The position numbers and the translations under genes were made by a program. 64,000 nucleotides of DNA from contig WASS01000026.1 in NCBI GenBank assembly GCA_009712635.1, positions 62,001-126,000 of the forward strand. Reading direction: 5' to 3'. Shown here piece after piece: positions 34,378-44,909 of the stretch (within the stretch, counting starts at the first letter, position 1; each line of letters starts with the position of its first letter). A model generated the notes under the pieces. That model searched no databases. It was given only the letters and a program-made list of their open reading frames with translations, and was not told the DNA's origin. Source of the DNA: Hungatella sp. (GTDB lineage: Bacteria > Bacillota > Clostridia > Lachnospirales > Lachnospiraceae).

Positions 34378-35760
34378 ATGAAACAGAGCAGTGAAAGATT
34401 GAACCGGATAATTAAAAAATTAATGATTACAGTAAGCCTGATTCTGGCCGTTTTTTTAAGTCTTAAAGAAGCTTCCCAGGCAGCAGGCAGGCTGGATTTA
34501 AAAGATATTAAAAACTGGATTGGAGAAGGCGTTGCAGAAAGCGCCTCTATAATCTGGCGTTACCAGTATCCTGCTTCCGTATGGGAGCAGGAAGGGGAAG
34601 GCGGGAAGAACCTGTATCAGGAAAAATCACTTGGAAGCCTGTTTTGTGGTTTTTTCTTCAGTCATTCCCCCTTATCCCGTTATACGAATAAAAACGGAAC
34701 AACAGAAGATTATTACGGGGAAAATGATCCCGCCTACAGGAGTTATTTAGAAAGCGGAAAATTTTACGAAGAACACAGCTTTCTTCTATATGATGGTGGA
34801 GAAGAGAGCGGGGAAGACGGAAGTGTAAATGCCGGTGCACCCAAGGTTTCCCAGGAGACACCAGAAAGCCAGGCGGCTGCAGAGCCCCCAAAACAGGAAG
34901 TGGCCCAAGAGCCCCAACAGCCCGTACCTGCCAGTGGGGAAAAGAATACTGCAATGACCTGTGCATCAAGCAGTATCTGGCCCATAGTAGGAACCACCTA
35001 TCGCAAGGAGCAGCTGGCAGACTATGATTATATGATGAAGCATTTTTACAGTGTTCATACCTCAACCACGGCTGGGCGGGATTTAATGAAAGCCGATCAG
35101 TTTCTTTCAGAGAAATTTACTCTGGAAGGAGGAAATGATAAACCCCAGATTTTAATCTACCACACCCATTCACAGGAAGAATATTCTGACTTTGCATCTG
35201 GTAATAAGGAAGCGACCGTTGTTGGAATCGGAAATTATTTAACCCAGCTGTTAACAGCAAAGGGCTACAATGTCATTCACGATACCTCTGTCTACGACTT
35301 GCAAAATGGAAAGCTGGACAGAAACAAAGCATATACATACGCCCTCGACGGCATTACCAGAATTCTTCAGGATAATCCGTCTATCGAGGTGATCCTGGAT
35401 GTGCACCGGGATGGAGTAAACAGTGATCTGCATATGGTTAATAAGGTCAATGGGAAAATGACAGCTCCTGTCATGTTCTTTAACGGAGTCAGCCAGACCC
35501 CGGAAGGTCCTATTGAATATCTTCCCAACCCATACAGAGAGAAGAATCTTGCTTTCAGCTTTCAAATGCAGCTGGACAGCGCAGCCTATTTCCCCGGGCT
35601 CACCCGCAAGATTTACATAAAAGGGCTGCGTTATAACCAGCATTTAAGAGCCAGATCCGCTTTGATTGAAGTCGGCGCCCAGACCAATTCCTACCAGGAA
35701 GCATTAAATGCCATGGAACCCCTTTCAGAGGTTTTGGATATGGTCTTAAAAGGAAATTAA
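34378..35760 (+). CDS. spoIIP: stage II sporulation protein P
   Basis: SpoIIP is the amidase/endopeptidase of the DMP complex that drives forespore engulfment. The N terminus is a membrane anchor (KKLMITVSLILAVFL). The middle (~140-195) is a low-complexity Pro/Glu linker. The catalytic domain (~240-455) includes ILIYHTHSQEEY, EVILDVHRDGV and ALIEVGAQTNSYQEA. The length of 460 residues is usual. It follows gpr as in many Clostridia. Confidence 0.93.
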   Translation: MKQSSERLNRIIKKLMITVSLILAVFLSLKEASQAAGRLDLKDIKNWIGEGVAESASIIWRYQYPASVWEQEGEGGKNLYQEKSLGSLFCGFFFSHSPLSRYTNKNGTTEDYYGENDPAYRSYLESGKFYEEHSFLLYDGGEESGEDGSVNAGAPKVSQETPESQAAAEPPKQEVAQEPQQPVPASGEKNTAMTCASSSIWPIVGTTYRKEQLADYDYMMKHFYSVHTSTTAGRDLMKADQFLSEKFTLEGGNDKPQILIYHTHSQEEYSDFASGNKEATVVGIGNYLTQLLTAKGYNVIHDTSVYDLQNGKLDRNKAYTYALDGITRILQDNPSIEVILDVHRDGVNSDLHMVNKVNGKMTAPVMFFNGVSQTPEGPIEYLPNPYREKNLAFSFQMQLDSAAYFPGLTRKIYIKGLRYNQHLRARSALIEVGAQTNSYQEALNAMEPLSEVLDMVLKGN

Positions 35761-35783
35761 CAAACAACATAGTAGCAAATAAA

Positions 35784-35823
35784 AAAGCTGGAAGCCTGTT
35801 CTGTTATAGGCTTATCCAGCTTT
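35784..35823. terminator. bidirectional hairpin after spoIIP
   Basis: AAAGCTGGA (35784-35792) pairs with TCCAGCTTT (35815-35823) around an inner GCCT/AGGC stem. A strong T-run follows on the minus strand (complement of 35781-35786) and a short one on the + strand. Confidence 0.65.
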
Positions 35824-35864
35824 GCGTCTTCTCTGAAAATGCTATCTGCAGAGGAGAAAATCAA

Positions 35865-35893
35865 TTGCATGTTAAATTGGGATATGTTACCAT
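35865..35893 (+). promoter_or_regulatory. probable promoter of the holin-like toxin mRNA
   Basis: TTGCAT (35865-35870) and TACCAT (35888-35893) have 17-base spacing, giving a leader of about 65 bases. A small CCATC/GATGG hairpin lies directly before the toxin ribosome binding site. Confidence 0.5.
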
Positions 35894-35965
35894 AAGAACA
35901 TGAAACAATCGTGTCACTGCAGGGGCGTTGGCCTTCCATCATTACATAGATGGGAGGTGATGTGA

Positions 35966-36049
35966 ATGAAATATGACTTTAAAGACCTTATGGCTTTTGG
36001 TACATTCATTTTAGCATTGCTTACCTTTATTTTTATTAATTGTAAGTAA
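35966..36049 (+). CDS. holin-like type I toxin peptide
   Basis: This 27-residue peptide has a charged start (MKYDFKDLM) and a single hydrophobic helix (FGTFILALLTFIFIN). It resembles the 'putative holin-like toxin' family of Firmicutes, which depolarises the producer's membrane. A good GGGAGGTGAT ribosome binding site precedes the ATG. The mRNA leader contains GTTGGCC (35927-35933), complementary to GGCCAAC (36141-36147) in the 3' part, which would allow a 5'-3' fold-back. An antisense RNA gene overlaps the 3' end. Confidence 0.7.
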   Translation: MKYDFKDLMAFGTFILALLTFIFINCK

Positions 36050-36079
36050 TATTTTCTATAAAATCCTGGAAACAGGAAA

Positions 36080-36174
36080 TAGAAAACCCACCCTTGTATA
36101 CTTTGGACGGTAGCAAGGATGGATTTCTATCATTGTCATTGGCCAACCCCTTGTAATGGGGCGGTTGTTTCTTT
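36080..36174 (-). ncRNA. candidate antisense antitoxin RNA overlapping the toxin mRNA 3' region
   Basis: A minus-strand promoter (36181-36209) would start a transcript near 36174. It contains the hairpin of 36142-36170 and ends at a second hairpin (36085-36133; 12 pairs including two G-U on the minus strand only), followed by TTTTC. The convergent overlap of roughly 100 bases with the toxin transcript is the txpA/RatA layout. Ends are estimates. Confidence 0.55.
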
Positions 36175-36177
36175 ACT
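36142..36177 (+). terminator. terminator of the toxin mRNA
   Basis: CCAACCCC pairs with GGGG-C-GGTTG with one bulged base, and TTTCTTT follows. The GGCCAAC just at its 5' edge can also pair with the toxin leader. Confidence 0.6.
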
Positions 36178-36180
36178 ATT

Positions 36181-36209
36181 ATTCTAATACATAATTCCTG
36201 TATTTGCAA
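36181..36209 (-). promoter_or_regulatory. promoter of the antisense RNA
   Basis: On the minus strand TTGCAA (36204-36209) and TAGAAT (36181-36186) are spaced by 17 bases. It is stronger by eye than the toxin promoter, as expected for an antitoxin RNA in excess. Confidence 0.7.
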
Positions 36210-36331
36210 GCGAAAATAGTAACAGGAAATGTATATGATTCAGGGAAATCAACGCTTTCCCGGTGGACAACCGTTAATTTTAATGGTATATTTGAAGACA
36301 CCAGAAACATCAGAAAAGAGGATTATATTTT

Positions 36332-38146
36332 ATGGCAGCTGCCCAGCAGAATAGAATACGTAATTTTTGCATTATTGCTCATATTGATCATGGAAAATCA
36401 ACTCTCGCAGACAGAATTATCGAGAAAACAGGACTGCTGACCAGCAGAGAGATGCAGGCTCAGATTCTTGATAATATGGATCTGGAACGGGAGCGTGGTA
36501 TAACCATAAAGGCCCAGGCAGTTCGTACTGTTTATAAGGCAAATGACGGACAGGAATACGTTTTTAACATGATTGACACACCGGGTCATGTTGACTTTAA
36601 TTATGAGGTTTCAAGAAGCCTGGCAGCCTGTGACGGCGCTGTATTAGTAGTAGATGCCTCCCAGGGAATTGAAGCCCAGACTCTTGCAAACGTTTATATG
36701 GCACTGGATCACGACCTGGATGTATTTCCAGTATTAAATAAAATCGACCTTCCCAGTGCAGAGCCGGAGCGGGTGGTTGAAGAGATTGAAGATGTGATCG
36801 GCATCGAAGCTCATGATGCACCCAGAATCTCCGCCAAGACAGGTCTCAATGTAGAAGCGGTACTGGAAGCGATTGTTGAGAAGATACCAGCCCCTGCAGG
36901 TGATCCGGAAGCACCCCTTCAGGCTCTGATCTTCGATTCCCTTTATGATTCGTACAAAGGAGTCATCGTATTCTTCCGTGTAAAAGAAGGTACGGTAAAA
37001 AGAGGAGATAAAGTGCGAATGATGGCCACCGGTGCAGTGGAAGAGGTAGTGGAAGTCGGATATTTCGGCGCTGGCCAGTTTTTACCATGTGAAGAATTAT
37101 CTGCAGGAATGGTTGGATATTTAACTGCCAGTATTAAAAATGTAAAGGATACGGCAGTGGGAGATACCATTACCCATGCTGACAGACCATGCAAGCAGGC
37201 TCTTCCTGGTTATAAAAAAGTAACATCCATGGTGTATTGTGGTCTGTATCCTTCCGACGGAGCCCGTTACAATGATCTTCGTGATGCACTTGAGAAGCTT
37301 CAGCTTAACGACGCTTCCCTATTCTTTGAACCTGAGACGTCACTTGCCCTTGGCTTTGGTTTCCGCTGTGGATTCTTAGGACTTCTTCATCTGGAGGTAA
37401 TCCAGGAACGTCTGGAACGGGAATATAATTTAGATCTTGTAACGACTGCACCTGGCGTAGTCTATCATGTTTTCAAAAAGAATGGGGAGAAGCTGGAACT
37501 GACCAACCCCTCCAATCTTCCTGATCCTACCGAGATTGAATATATGGAGGAGCCCATTGTCAGCGCAGAAATTATGGTAACTACGGAATTTGTAGGAGCC
37601 ATTATGAAGCTTTGTCAGGAACGCCGTGGTGTTTATCTTGGAATGGAATATATGGAAGCTACCAGAGCTTTGCTAAAATATGAACTTCCGTTAAATGAAA
37701 TCATCTACGATTTCTTTGATGCACTGAAATCCCGTTCCAGAGGCTATGCTTCCTTCGATTACGAGCTGAAAGGTTATGAAAAATCGGAACTGGTAAAGCT
37801 GGACATATTAGTCAACAAAGAAGAAGTGGATGCACTTTCCTTTATTGTACATGCAGAATCCGCCTATGAGCGCGGCAGAAGAATGTGTGAAAAGCTGAAA
37901 GATGAGATTCCCAGACAGCTTTTTGAAATTCCCATTCAGGCAGCTATCGGCGGCAAGATCATTGCCCGCGAGACAGTAAAAGCCATGAGAAAAGATGTAC
38001 TTGCCAAATGCTACGGCGGTGATATTTCACGTAAGAAGAAACTTCTTGAAAAGCAGAAAGAAGGTAAAAAACGTATGCGCCAGGTCGGTAACGTTGAAAT
38101 ACCGCAGAAGGCATTTATGAGCGTACTGAAATTAGATGATGAATAA
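36332..38146 (+). CDS. lepA: elongation factor 4 (LepA)
   Basis: LepA is a ribosome-associated GTPase that back-translocates or remodels stalled ribosomes. The G1 motif is AHIDHGKST (residues ~17-25), and IDTPGHVDF and NKIDL give G3 and G4. The C-terminal domain includes the conserved [14 protein letters not shown]. At 604 residues it is full length. It overlaps hemW by 11 bases. The start has a GAGGA site. Confidence 0.97.
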   Translation: MAAAQQNRIRNFCIIAHIDHGKSTLADRIIEKTGLLTSREMQAQILDNMDLERERGITIKAQAVRTVYKANDGQEYVFNMIDTPGHVDFNYEVSRSLAACDGAVLVVDASQGIEAQTLANVYMALDHDLDVFPVLNKIDLPSAEPERVVEEIEDVIGIEAHDAPRISAKTGLNVEAVLEAIVEKIPAPAGDPEAPLQALIFDSLYDSYKGVIVFFRVKEGTVKRGDKVRMMATGAVEEVVEVGYFGAGQFLPCEELSAGMVGYLTASIKNVKDTAVGDTITHADRPCKQALPGYKKVTSMVYCGLYPSDGARYNDLRDALEKLQLNDASLFFEPETSLALGFGFRCGFLGLLHLEVIQERLEREYNLDLVTTAPGVVYHVFKKNGEKLELTNPSNLPDPTEIEYMEEPIVSAEIMVTTEFVGAIMKLCQERRGVYLGMEYMEATRALLKYELPLNEIIYDFFDALKSRSRGYASFDYELKGYEKSELVKLDILVNKEEVDALSFIVHAESAYERGRRMCEKLKDEIPRQLFEIPIQAAIGGKIIARETVKAMRKDVLAKCYGGDISRKKKLLEKQKEGKKRMRQVGNVEIPQKAFMSVLKLDDE

Positions 38147-39350
38147 AAAAAATATGGAACTTTACGTGCACATCCCGTTTTGTGCACGTAAATGCGCTTA
38201 CTGTGATTTCTTATCATTTCCCGGAAATAAACGGATGCAGCAGGAATATACAGAACAGCTGCTGGAAGAGATAAAATACCAGAGTGCATATACCAGAGAA
38301 TATCAGGTCATCAGTATTTTTATCGGGGGAGGGACTCCTTCTATTCTGGAAACAAATCAGATGACTGCCATTCTAAACGCATTAAACAATCAGTTTGACA
38401 TTCATCCAGAGGCGGAGATTACCATGGAAGCCAATCCGGGTACCGTTACCTCAGAGGCACTCATTCAGTACAAACGTGCCGGAGTAAACAGGATCAGTAT
38501 GGGACTTCAGTCAGCTGACGATAAAGAACTTGGCTATCTTGGCAGAATACACACTTACGATGAGTTTTTAAAAAGCTATCAGAGAGTGCGCATGGCGGGA
38601 TTTGATAACGTAAATGTGGACTTAATCTCGGCTATTCCCGGTCAGACAGTGGAATCATGGAAGAATACATTAAAAAAGGTTACCATGTTAAAGCCTGAAC
38701 ATATTTCGGCATACAGCCTCATCGTTGAGGAGGGAACCCCGTTCTATGACCGTTATGGAGATCATGTGGAGATGGATAATGATTCTATGACAAGAGAGGA
38801 ACGAAGGCGTCTGATGTCTCTTCCCGAACTCCCTGACGAAGACATGGAGAGAGAGATGTATTATCTGACCAGAGAGTTCTTAAAAGAACAGGGATATGAA
38901 CGTTATGAGATTTCCAACTATTCCAGAAAAGGATATGAATGCAGACATAACATCGGCTACTGGACAGGAGTGGAATATTTAGGTCTGGGACTTGGATCTT
39001 CTTCCTATATGGAAGGCTGCCGTTATCACAACACAGCCAGTTATCAGGATTATATCAATGGCAGTTTTGAAAGAAAAGAAGAGTTTGACAAACTTTTTAG
39101 ACAGGAGTTTGAACACCTCTCCATAGAAGAAAAGATGGAGGAGTATATGTTTTTAGGTCTCCGCCTGATAGAAGGAGTATCTGCTCATGGGTTCGTCAGC
39201 AGTTTTGGCCAGAATATCCGCCATGTTTATGGACCAATTCTTGATAAACTGGAGCAGGAAGGTCTGATGGAATTAAAGGAAGGATTTTACCGGCTGACAG
39301 AACGGGGAATTGATATCAGCAATTACGTTATGAGCCAGTTTTTACTGTAA
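38136..39350 (+). CDS. hemW: radical SAM heme chaperone HemW (coproporphyrinogen oxidase-like)
   Basis: HemW-type proteins bind heme and an iron-sulfur cluster; older annotations call them oxygen-independent coproporphyrinogen III oxidases. The cluster motif is [10 protein letters not shown] (C-x3-C-x2-C), and the GGGTPS and EANPGT motifs of the radical SAM core follow. The 404-residue length fits. The lepA-hemW overlap is common in Firmicutes. The exact start (38136, 38139 or 38154) is unsettled. Confidence 0.93.
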   Translation: MMNKKNMELYVHIPFCARKCAYCDFLSFPGNKRMQQEYTEQLLEEIKYQSAYTREYQVISIFIGGGTPSILETNQMTAILNALNNQFDIHPEAEITMEANPGTVTSEALIQYKRAGVNRISMGLQSADDKELGYLGRIHTYDEFLKSYQRVRMAGFDNVNVDLISAIPGQTVESWKNTLKKVTMLKPEHISAYSLIVEEGTPFYDRYGDHVEMDNDSMTREERRRLMSLPELPDEDMEREMYYLTREFLKEQGYERYEISNYSRKGYECRHNIGYWTGVEYLGLGLGSSSYMEGCRYHNTASYQDYINGSFERKEEFDKLFRQEFEHLSIEEKMEEYMFLGLRLIEGVSAHGFVSSFGQNIRHVYGPILDKLEQEGLMELKEGFYRLTERGIDISNYVMSQFLL

Positions 39351-39357
39351 CATAAGG

Positions 39358-39395
39358 GGTATGCAAAGAGAGAACAATTACTTTCTTTGCATACC
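39358..39395. terminator. bidirectional terminator between hemW and the 3D-domain gene
   Basis: A perfect 12-bp stem (39358-39369 with 39384-39395) separates the convergent genes; TCTTATT follows on the + strand. Confidence 0.8.
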
Positions 39396-39418
39396 TCTTA
39401 TTCTATGATAAAGCTTCA

Positions 39419-40129
39419 TCACTGAACCAGAAAAACTTCCATACTCCTGGTGCCATAAGCCCGGGTCTCTCCATGGGTATTAAAAAATATATCAATATGA
39501 TTCCCTTTTACCCCACTGCCGCAGTCCTCAGCCGTATAAATCACTCCGCCGATCATAAGGCGGCTTCCATAAGGAATCACTCTTGGATCAACGGAAATGG
39601 TATGACCTGCAGTGGCCACCGTACCCGTACTGGTTCTTCCTCCCCATCTGCCTGAGCAGCCTCTGCATGGGCAGTAAGCTGTGGTCCTGAACATTCCAAG
39701 AGAACGGAGCCCGTTTGAAGAAGCAAAGGAACCAACACCATATACTCTGGAGCCGGAAAGCTTCTGTCCGCCTGCATAGGCTTCCACAAGATAGGAGCCG
39801 TCTCCATAACTGCTCCAGGGAGCGGATACTTCAAAACCGTAATTCCCAGTGCCGGTGCCCTGATCAGCCAGATCCTCCCTGTATTTCGTGGCAGAAGCAG
39901 TCAGTTCTCCCACAACACTTCCGGTTGCCTGATTGGTAATGATGACCTTTACCTCCTGAGAGGAAGAGGGATCTGAGCTGTTCCAGGCCCATCCCCGGAT
40001 GCTGGTTTCATCTGCACCGTCAATAATCCCCGGAGTCTGCCCTGCAAGGACATAAACGGGAGATATGGTATAAAATGCTATCATTAGTAATGTTCCGAGG
40101 AACCAATGTAATTTCTTTGTTTTATTCAT
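39419..40129 (-). CDS. secreted 3D-domain protein with N-terminal beta domain
   Basis: The 236-residue protein has a signal peptide (HWFLGTLLMIAFYTISPVYVLA). A beta-sandwich region (~30-135; DETSIRGWAWNSSDP, DGSYLVEAYAGG) precedes a C-terminal 3D domain (~140-236) with TTAYCPC, ISVDPRVIPYGS and CGSGVKGNHIDIFF. 3D domains are double-psi barrels related to MltA and often cleave or bind peptidoglycan (YabE, YocH). Catalytic aspartates are present. It is the second of two tandem minus-strand 3D genes, each with its own promoter. Confidence 0.85.
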   Translation of the reverse strand: MNKTKKLHWFLGTLLMIAFYTISPVYVLAGQTPGIIDGADETSIRGWAWNSSDPSSSQEVKVIITNQATGSVVGELTASATKYREDLADQGTGTGNYGFEVSAPWSSYGDGSYLVEAYAGGQKLSGSRVYGVGSFASSNGLRSLGMFRTTAYCPCRGCSGRWGGRTSTGTVATAGHTISVDPRVIPYGSRLMIGGVIYTAEDCGSGVKGNHIDIFFNTHGETRAYGTRSMEVFLVQ

Positions 40130-40227
40130 GTAATAATTACTTCCTTTCTTTTTTACAAAAAGTACATATAAAGTAATATAATATAAATATATGTAACAGA
40201 TTTGTAATAAATGAGGTACAAGTAATT

Positions 40228-40255
40228 ATTTTACACTTTTTTCCATATTTGTCAA
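40228..40255 (-). promoter_or_regulatory. promoter of the 39419-40129 3D-domain gene
   Basis: On the minus strand TTGACA (40250-40255) and TAAAAT (40228-40233) are 16 bases apart. The leader of about 90 bases is very AT-rich. Confidence 0.7.
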
Positions 40256-40296
40256 GTTTTTATAGCATTCTGAACCCGGCAGCGGATTTTCTGCAT

Positions 40297-40336
40297 AAAA
40301 AAAGCTGCCGGAAAGGGAGAATCCCGCTTTCCGGCA
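40297..40336 (-). terminator. intrinsic terminator of the 40358-40924 gene
   Basis: On the minus strand a 10-bp stem TGCCGGAAAG/CTTTCCGGCA closes a loop of 11 bases, and GC then TTTTTTT follows. Confidence 0.9.
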
Positions 40337-40357
40337 ACCTATATGGACAATAATTTA

Positions 40358-40924
40358 TTATCTTTCTATTACAGCAAATATCTCTTTTGACTGTCTTCCA
40401 AAAGCAAGAGCTTCTCCCCGGCTTCCGAAATAGATATCCACTTTGTTTCCTCTGATACCGCTTCCGGTATCTTCCACCGTATAGACAACGCCATCAATCA
40501 TGACCTTTGATCCAAGTGGCAGTACAGTAAGATCTGCAGATAATGTGTGCAGCGGCTGTGGGATGGTTCCGGAGTAAGTCTTCTGCTGTCTTCCTGAGCT
40601 GCTGGGGCAGTAGGCTGTTGCAGAGAATATTCCCAGAGATGCTCCTCTTTCAAAAACCGGACCTGTGGGTGCTTTTTCTTCTGGCAGTTCTTTCTTTTCT
40701 ATGCCCGGTCCTACCTCATCGCTCATCGTAGCGTCACTTGCAGTAGCAACCGTTTCGGTACTGTTCTTTTTCATTTGCTTATCCGTATCTACACTCCCTG
40801 ACTGTTGGCTTGCTGTACTCTGGCTATCAGCCGTCTGGGCAGCCATTGCAGTAGTGGATAACAGCAGAATACAAAGGAGTGTCAGAAATCCGGTGATCCG
40901 GAATCGTCTTGAAAAACTAATCAT
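40358..40924 (-). CDS. secreted 3D-domain protein
   Basis: The 188-residue protein has a signal peptide ending near TTAMAAQ, a Ser/Thr/Glu-rich linker (~30-95) and a C-terminal 3D domain with FSATAYCPSSSG, LSADLTVLPLGS and DTGSGIRGNKVDIYFG. It lacks the beta domain of its neighbour. A cell-wall lytic or remodelling role is inferred from the family. A GAGGT site precedes the ATG. Confidence 0.85.
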   Translation of the reverse strand: MISFSRRFRITGFLTLLCILLLSTTAMAAQTADSQSTASQQSGSVDTDKQMKKNSTETVATASDATMSDEVGPGIEKKELPEEKAPTGPVFERGASLGIFSATAYCPSSSGRQQKTYSGTIPQPLHTLSADLTVLPLGSKVMIDGVVYTVEDTGSGIRGNKVDIYFGSRGEALAFGRQSKEIFAVIER

Positions 40925-40965
40925 GATTTACCTCGCAATCGTGTTGTTATGGTGTATCAATTACC

Positions 40966-40993
40966 ATTATATTACAAAAGTGTTAAATGTCAA
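40966..40993 (-). promoter_or_regulatory. promoter of the 40358-40924 3D-domain gene
   Basis: On the minus strand TTGACA (40988-40993) and TATAAT (40966-40971) are 16 bases apart. The match to consensus is perfect in both hexamers. Confidence 0.8.
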
Positions 40994-41091
40994 GAAAAAA
41001 ATGTCATAGGCTTTGTAATATTTGATAGAAATTTGAGATAAAATGTACATGCAGGTAACAAAAACTTCATTTAAAAATTTTCAGGAATGTA

Positions 41092-41120
41092 TTGACAAAT
41101 GTAGAAAAAAAGAATATATT
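41092..41120 (+). promoter_or_regulatory. promoter of the hrcA-grpE-dnaK-dnaJ operon
   Basis: TTGACA (41092-41097) and TATATT (41115-41120) have 17-base spacing and lie just ahead of the CIRCE operator. Confidence 0.85.
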
Positions 41121-41134
41121 ATGAAAAGAAGATG

Positions 41135-41161
41135 TTAGCACTCCTAAACGTCGAGTGCTAA
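41135..41161 (+). promoter_or_regulatory. CIRCE operator (HrcA-binding site)
   Basis: TTAGCACTC-N9-GAGTGCTAA is an exact match to the CIRCE consensus. It lies directly downstream of the -10 box, so HrcA bound here blocks the heat-shock operon until misfolded protein titrates GroE. Confidence 0.97.
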
Positions 41162-41189
41162 CAAATACCTCTGAAAGGAGAGTGGCAGT

Positions 41190-42239
41190 TTGGATGATAA
41201 GGATCAACTGGATGGACGGAAGATCATTATATTAAAAGCGATTATCAAAACTTATCTGGAAACAGGTGAACCGGTTGGATCCCGTACGATATCAAAATAT
41301 ACGGACTTGAATTTAAGCTCCGCCACCATCCGGAATGAGATGTCTGATCTGGAAGAGATGGGTTATATTATGCAGCCCCATACTTCTGCAGGAAGGATTC
41401 CTTCCGATAAGGGATACCGCTTTTATGTGAATACCATACTTCAGGAAAAGGAAGATGAGTTTACTGAGATTAAAGAATTAATGATAAAGCGTGTGGACCG
41501 GGTAGAATCCATGTTAAAGCAGGTAGCAAAGCTGCTTGCCCAGAATACCAACTATGCAGCCATGATCAGTGCGCCCCAGTACCATCATAACAAGTTGAAG
41601 TTTATCCAGCTTTCCAAGGTGGATGAGGAAAAACTGCTTGTGGTAATTGTGGTGGAAGGCAATATTATAAAGAACACCATAATCCCCATTCGTTCAGAAC
41701 TGAGCGACGAGGGAATATTGAATCTTAACATTCTTTTAAATAATGCTTTAAACGGGCTTTCTATAGAAGAGATCAATTTAGAAGTGATCAGCAGGTTAAA
41801 GACCCAGGCAGGTCCCCACAGTGAAGTGGTGGACCGGGTTTTATCGGAGGTGGCAGCAGCCATCAGAGCCGATGATGAGGATCTTCAGATTTATACCAGC
41901 GGAGCAACCAATATTTTTAAATATCCGGAATTAAGCGACGGGGAAAAAGCGAGTCAGTTAATCGGTGCGCTGGAACAAAAGGAACTACTTCAGGAACTGG
42001 TAGATGATGTAAACAGTTCAGAAAGCAGCTCTGGAATCCAGGTGTACATCGGAGATGAAGCACCTGTACAGACCATGAAGGACTGCAGTATCGTTACCGC
42101 CAACTATGAACTTGGGGAAGGCTTAAGAGGTACCATCGGTATCATCGGTCCCAAGCGAATGGATTATGAAAAGGTACTCAATACGCTGAGGAATTTAATG
42201 ACCCAGCTGGATACCATTTTGAAAAAAGATGAAAGGTAA
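41190..42239 (+). CDS. hrcA: heat-inducible transcription repressor HrcA
   Basis: HrcA binds CIRCE and is kept active by GroEL. The N-terminal winged helix contains RKIIILKAIIKTYLETGEPVGS (partly) and SSATIRNEMSDLEEMGYI, and the C-terminal domain has the GTIGIIGPKRMDY dimer region. The TTG start follows AAAGGAG with good spacing. The length of 349 residues is normal. It is the first gene of its own regulated operon. Confidence 0.96.
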   Translation: MDDKDQLDGRKIIILKAIIKTYLETGEPVGSRTISKYTDLNLSSATIRNEMSDLEEMGYIMQPHTSAGRIPSDKGYRFYVNTILQEKEDEFTEIKELMIKRVDRVESMLKQVAKLLAQNTNYAAMISAPQYHHNKLKFIQLSKVDEEKLLVVIVVEGNIIKNTIIPIRSELSDEGILNLNILLNNALNGLSIEEINLEVISRLKTQAGPHSEVVDRVLSEVAAAIRADDEDLQIYTSGATNIFKYPELSDGEKASQLIGALEQKELLQELVDDVNSSESSSGIQVYIGDEAPVQTMKDCSIVTANYELGEGLRGTIGIIGPKRMDYEKVLNTLRNLMTQLDTILKKDER

Positions 42240-42250
42240 AGGGTAGAATA

Positions 42251-42898
42251 TTGAGCATGGAAGATGTTAAAACAGACGAGAATCTGGCAGAAGAGACGAC
42301 AAATCAGGAAGATGCCGTTTCCTCTGAAAAAGAGATAGACGTTACTTGCGACGGTAAGGAAGAATGTTCACAGGAACAGGAAGAGACAGCAGAGTCGGAA
42401 GGCGATGCAAAAGAGGAGCCGGAAAAGAAAGGCTTTTTCGGAAAGAAGAAAGAGAAAAAAGATCCGAAGGATGAGAAGATTGAGGAGCTTACAGACCGTC
42501 TTCAAAGATCCATGGCTGAATTTGATAATTTTAGAAAACGCACTGAAAAAGAAAAATCTGCCATGTTTGAAATCGGAGCTAAGGACATCATAGAGAGAAT
42601 TCTCCCCGTAGTTGATAATTTTGAGCGGGGCCTGGCAGCGATTCCGGAAGCAGATAAGGAATCACCTTTCGCTGACGGTATGGAAAAGATCTATAAGCAG
42701 CTGATGAAAACTCTGGATGAGGCAGGGGTTAAGCCAATCGAAGCGGTTGGAATGCCATTTGACCCCAATTACCACAACGCGGTTATGCATGTGGAGGATG
42801 ATTCTCTTGGAGAGAATGTAGTTTCCCAGGAACTTCAAAAAGGTTACACCTATCGGGATACCGTGGTAAGACACTCCATGGTTCAGGTAGCTAATTAA
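42251..42898 (+). CDS. grpE: nucleotide exchange factor GrpE
   Basis: GrpE releases ADP from DnaK. The first ~75 residues are acidic and disordered with a lysine-rich patch. The coiled-coil (~75-130) contains the segment MAEFDNFRKRTEKEK, and the C-terminal beta domain holds the GMPFDPNYHNAVMHVED and RDTVVRHSMVQVA motifs. A TTG start at 42251 has AAAGGG at 7 bases; the ATG at 42257 is an alternative. The protein has 215 residues. Confidence 0.96.
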   Translation: MSMEDVKTDENLAEETTNQEDAVSSEKEIDVTCDGKEECSQEQEETAESEGDAKEEPEKKGFFGKKKEKKDPKDEKIEELTDRLQRSMAEFDNFRKRTEKEKSAMFEIGAKDIIERILPVVDNFERGLAAIPEADKESPFADGMEKIYKQLMKTLDEAGVKPIEAVGMPFDPNYHNAVMHVEDDSLGENVVSQELQKGYTYRDTVVRHSMVQVAN

Positions 42899-42938
42899 TT
42901 ATAAATCAGAAACTCTCACAATTTTGTTTAATAAATAG

Positions 42939-44810
<1,872 letters not shown>

Positions 44811-44838
44811 TATTAAGTCGTTTGACAGGGCTTTGGGG

Positions 44839-44866
44839 AAAGTGTTGTAGGAATACAGCACTTTTT
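44839..44866 (+). terminator. hairpin between dnaK and dnaJ
   Basis: AAAGTGTTGT (44839-44848) pairs with ACAGCACTTT (44855-44864) over 10 bp with one G-T pair, followed by TT then CC. It may attenuate dnaJ relative to dnaK. Confidence 0.6.
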
Positions 44867-44909
44867 CCGCAGGAATAAATTCCTTACAATTATGAGAGGT
44901 AGACCTAAG

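Noticed and set aside
35757-35942. 61-residue minus-strand frame between spoIIP and the toxin
   Set aside because: No ribosome binding site and it spans a hairpin; more likely a by-product of structured RNA.
33287-36201. Shared 15-base string AATACATAATTCCTG near the rpsT promoter and the antisense RNA promoter
   Set aside because: One or two such matches are expected by chance in 64 kb, and the two copies occupy different positions relative to the promoters.
36204-36440. 78-residue + strand frame overlapping the start of lepA
   Set aside because: It overlaps the LepA G1 motif in another frame and covers the antisense RNA promoter; it has no protein-like pattern.
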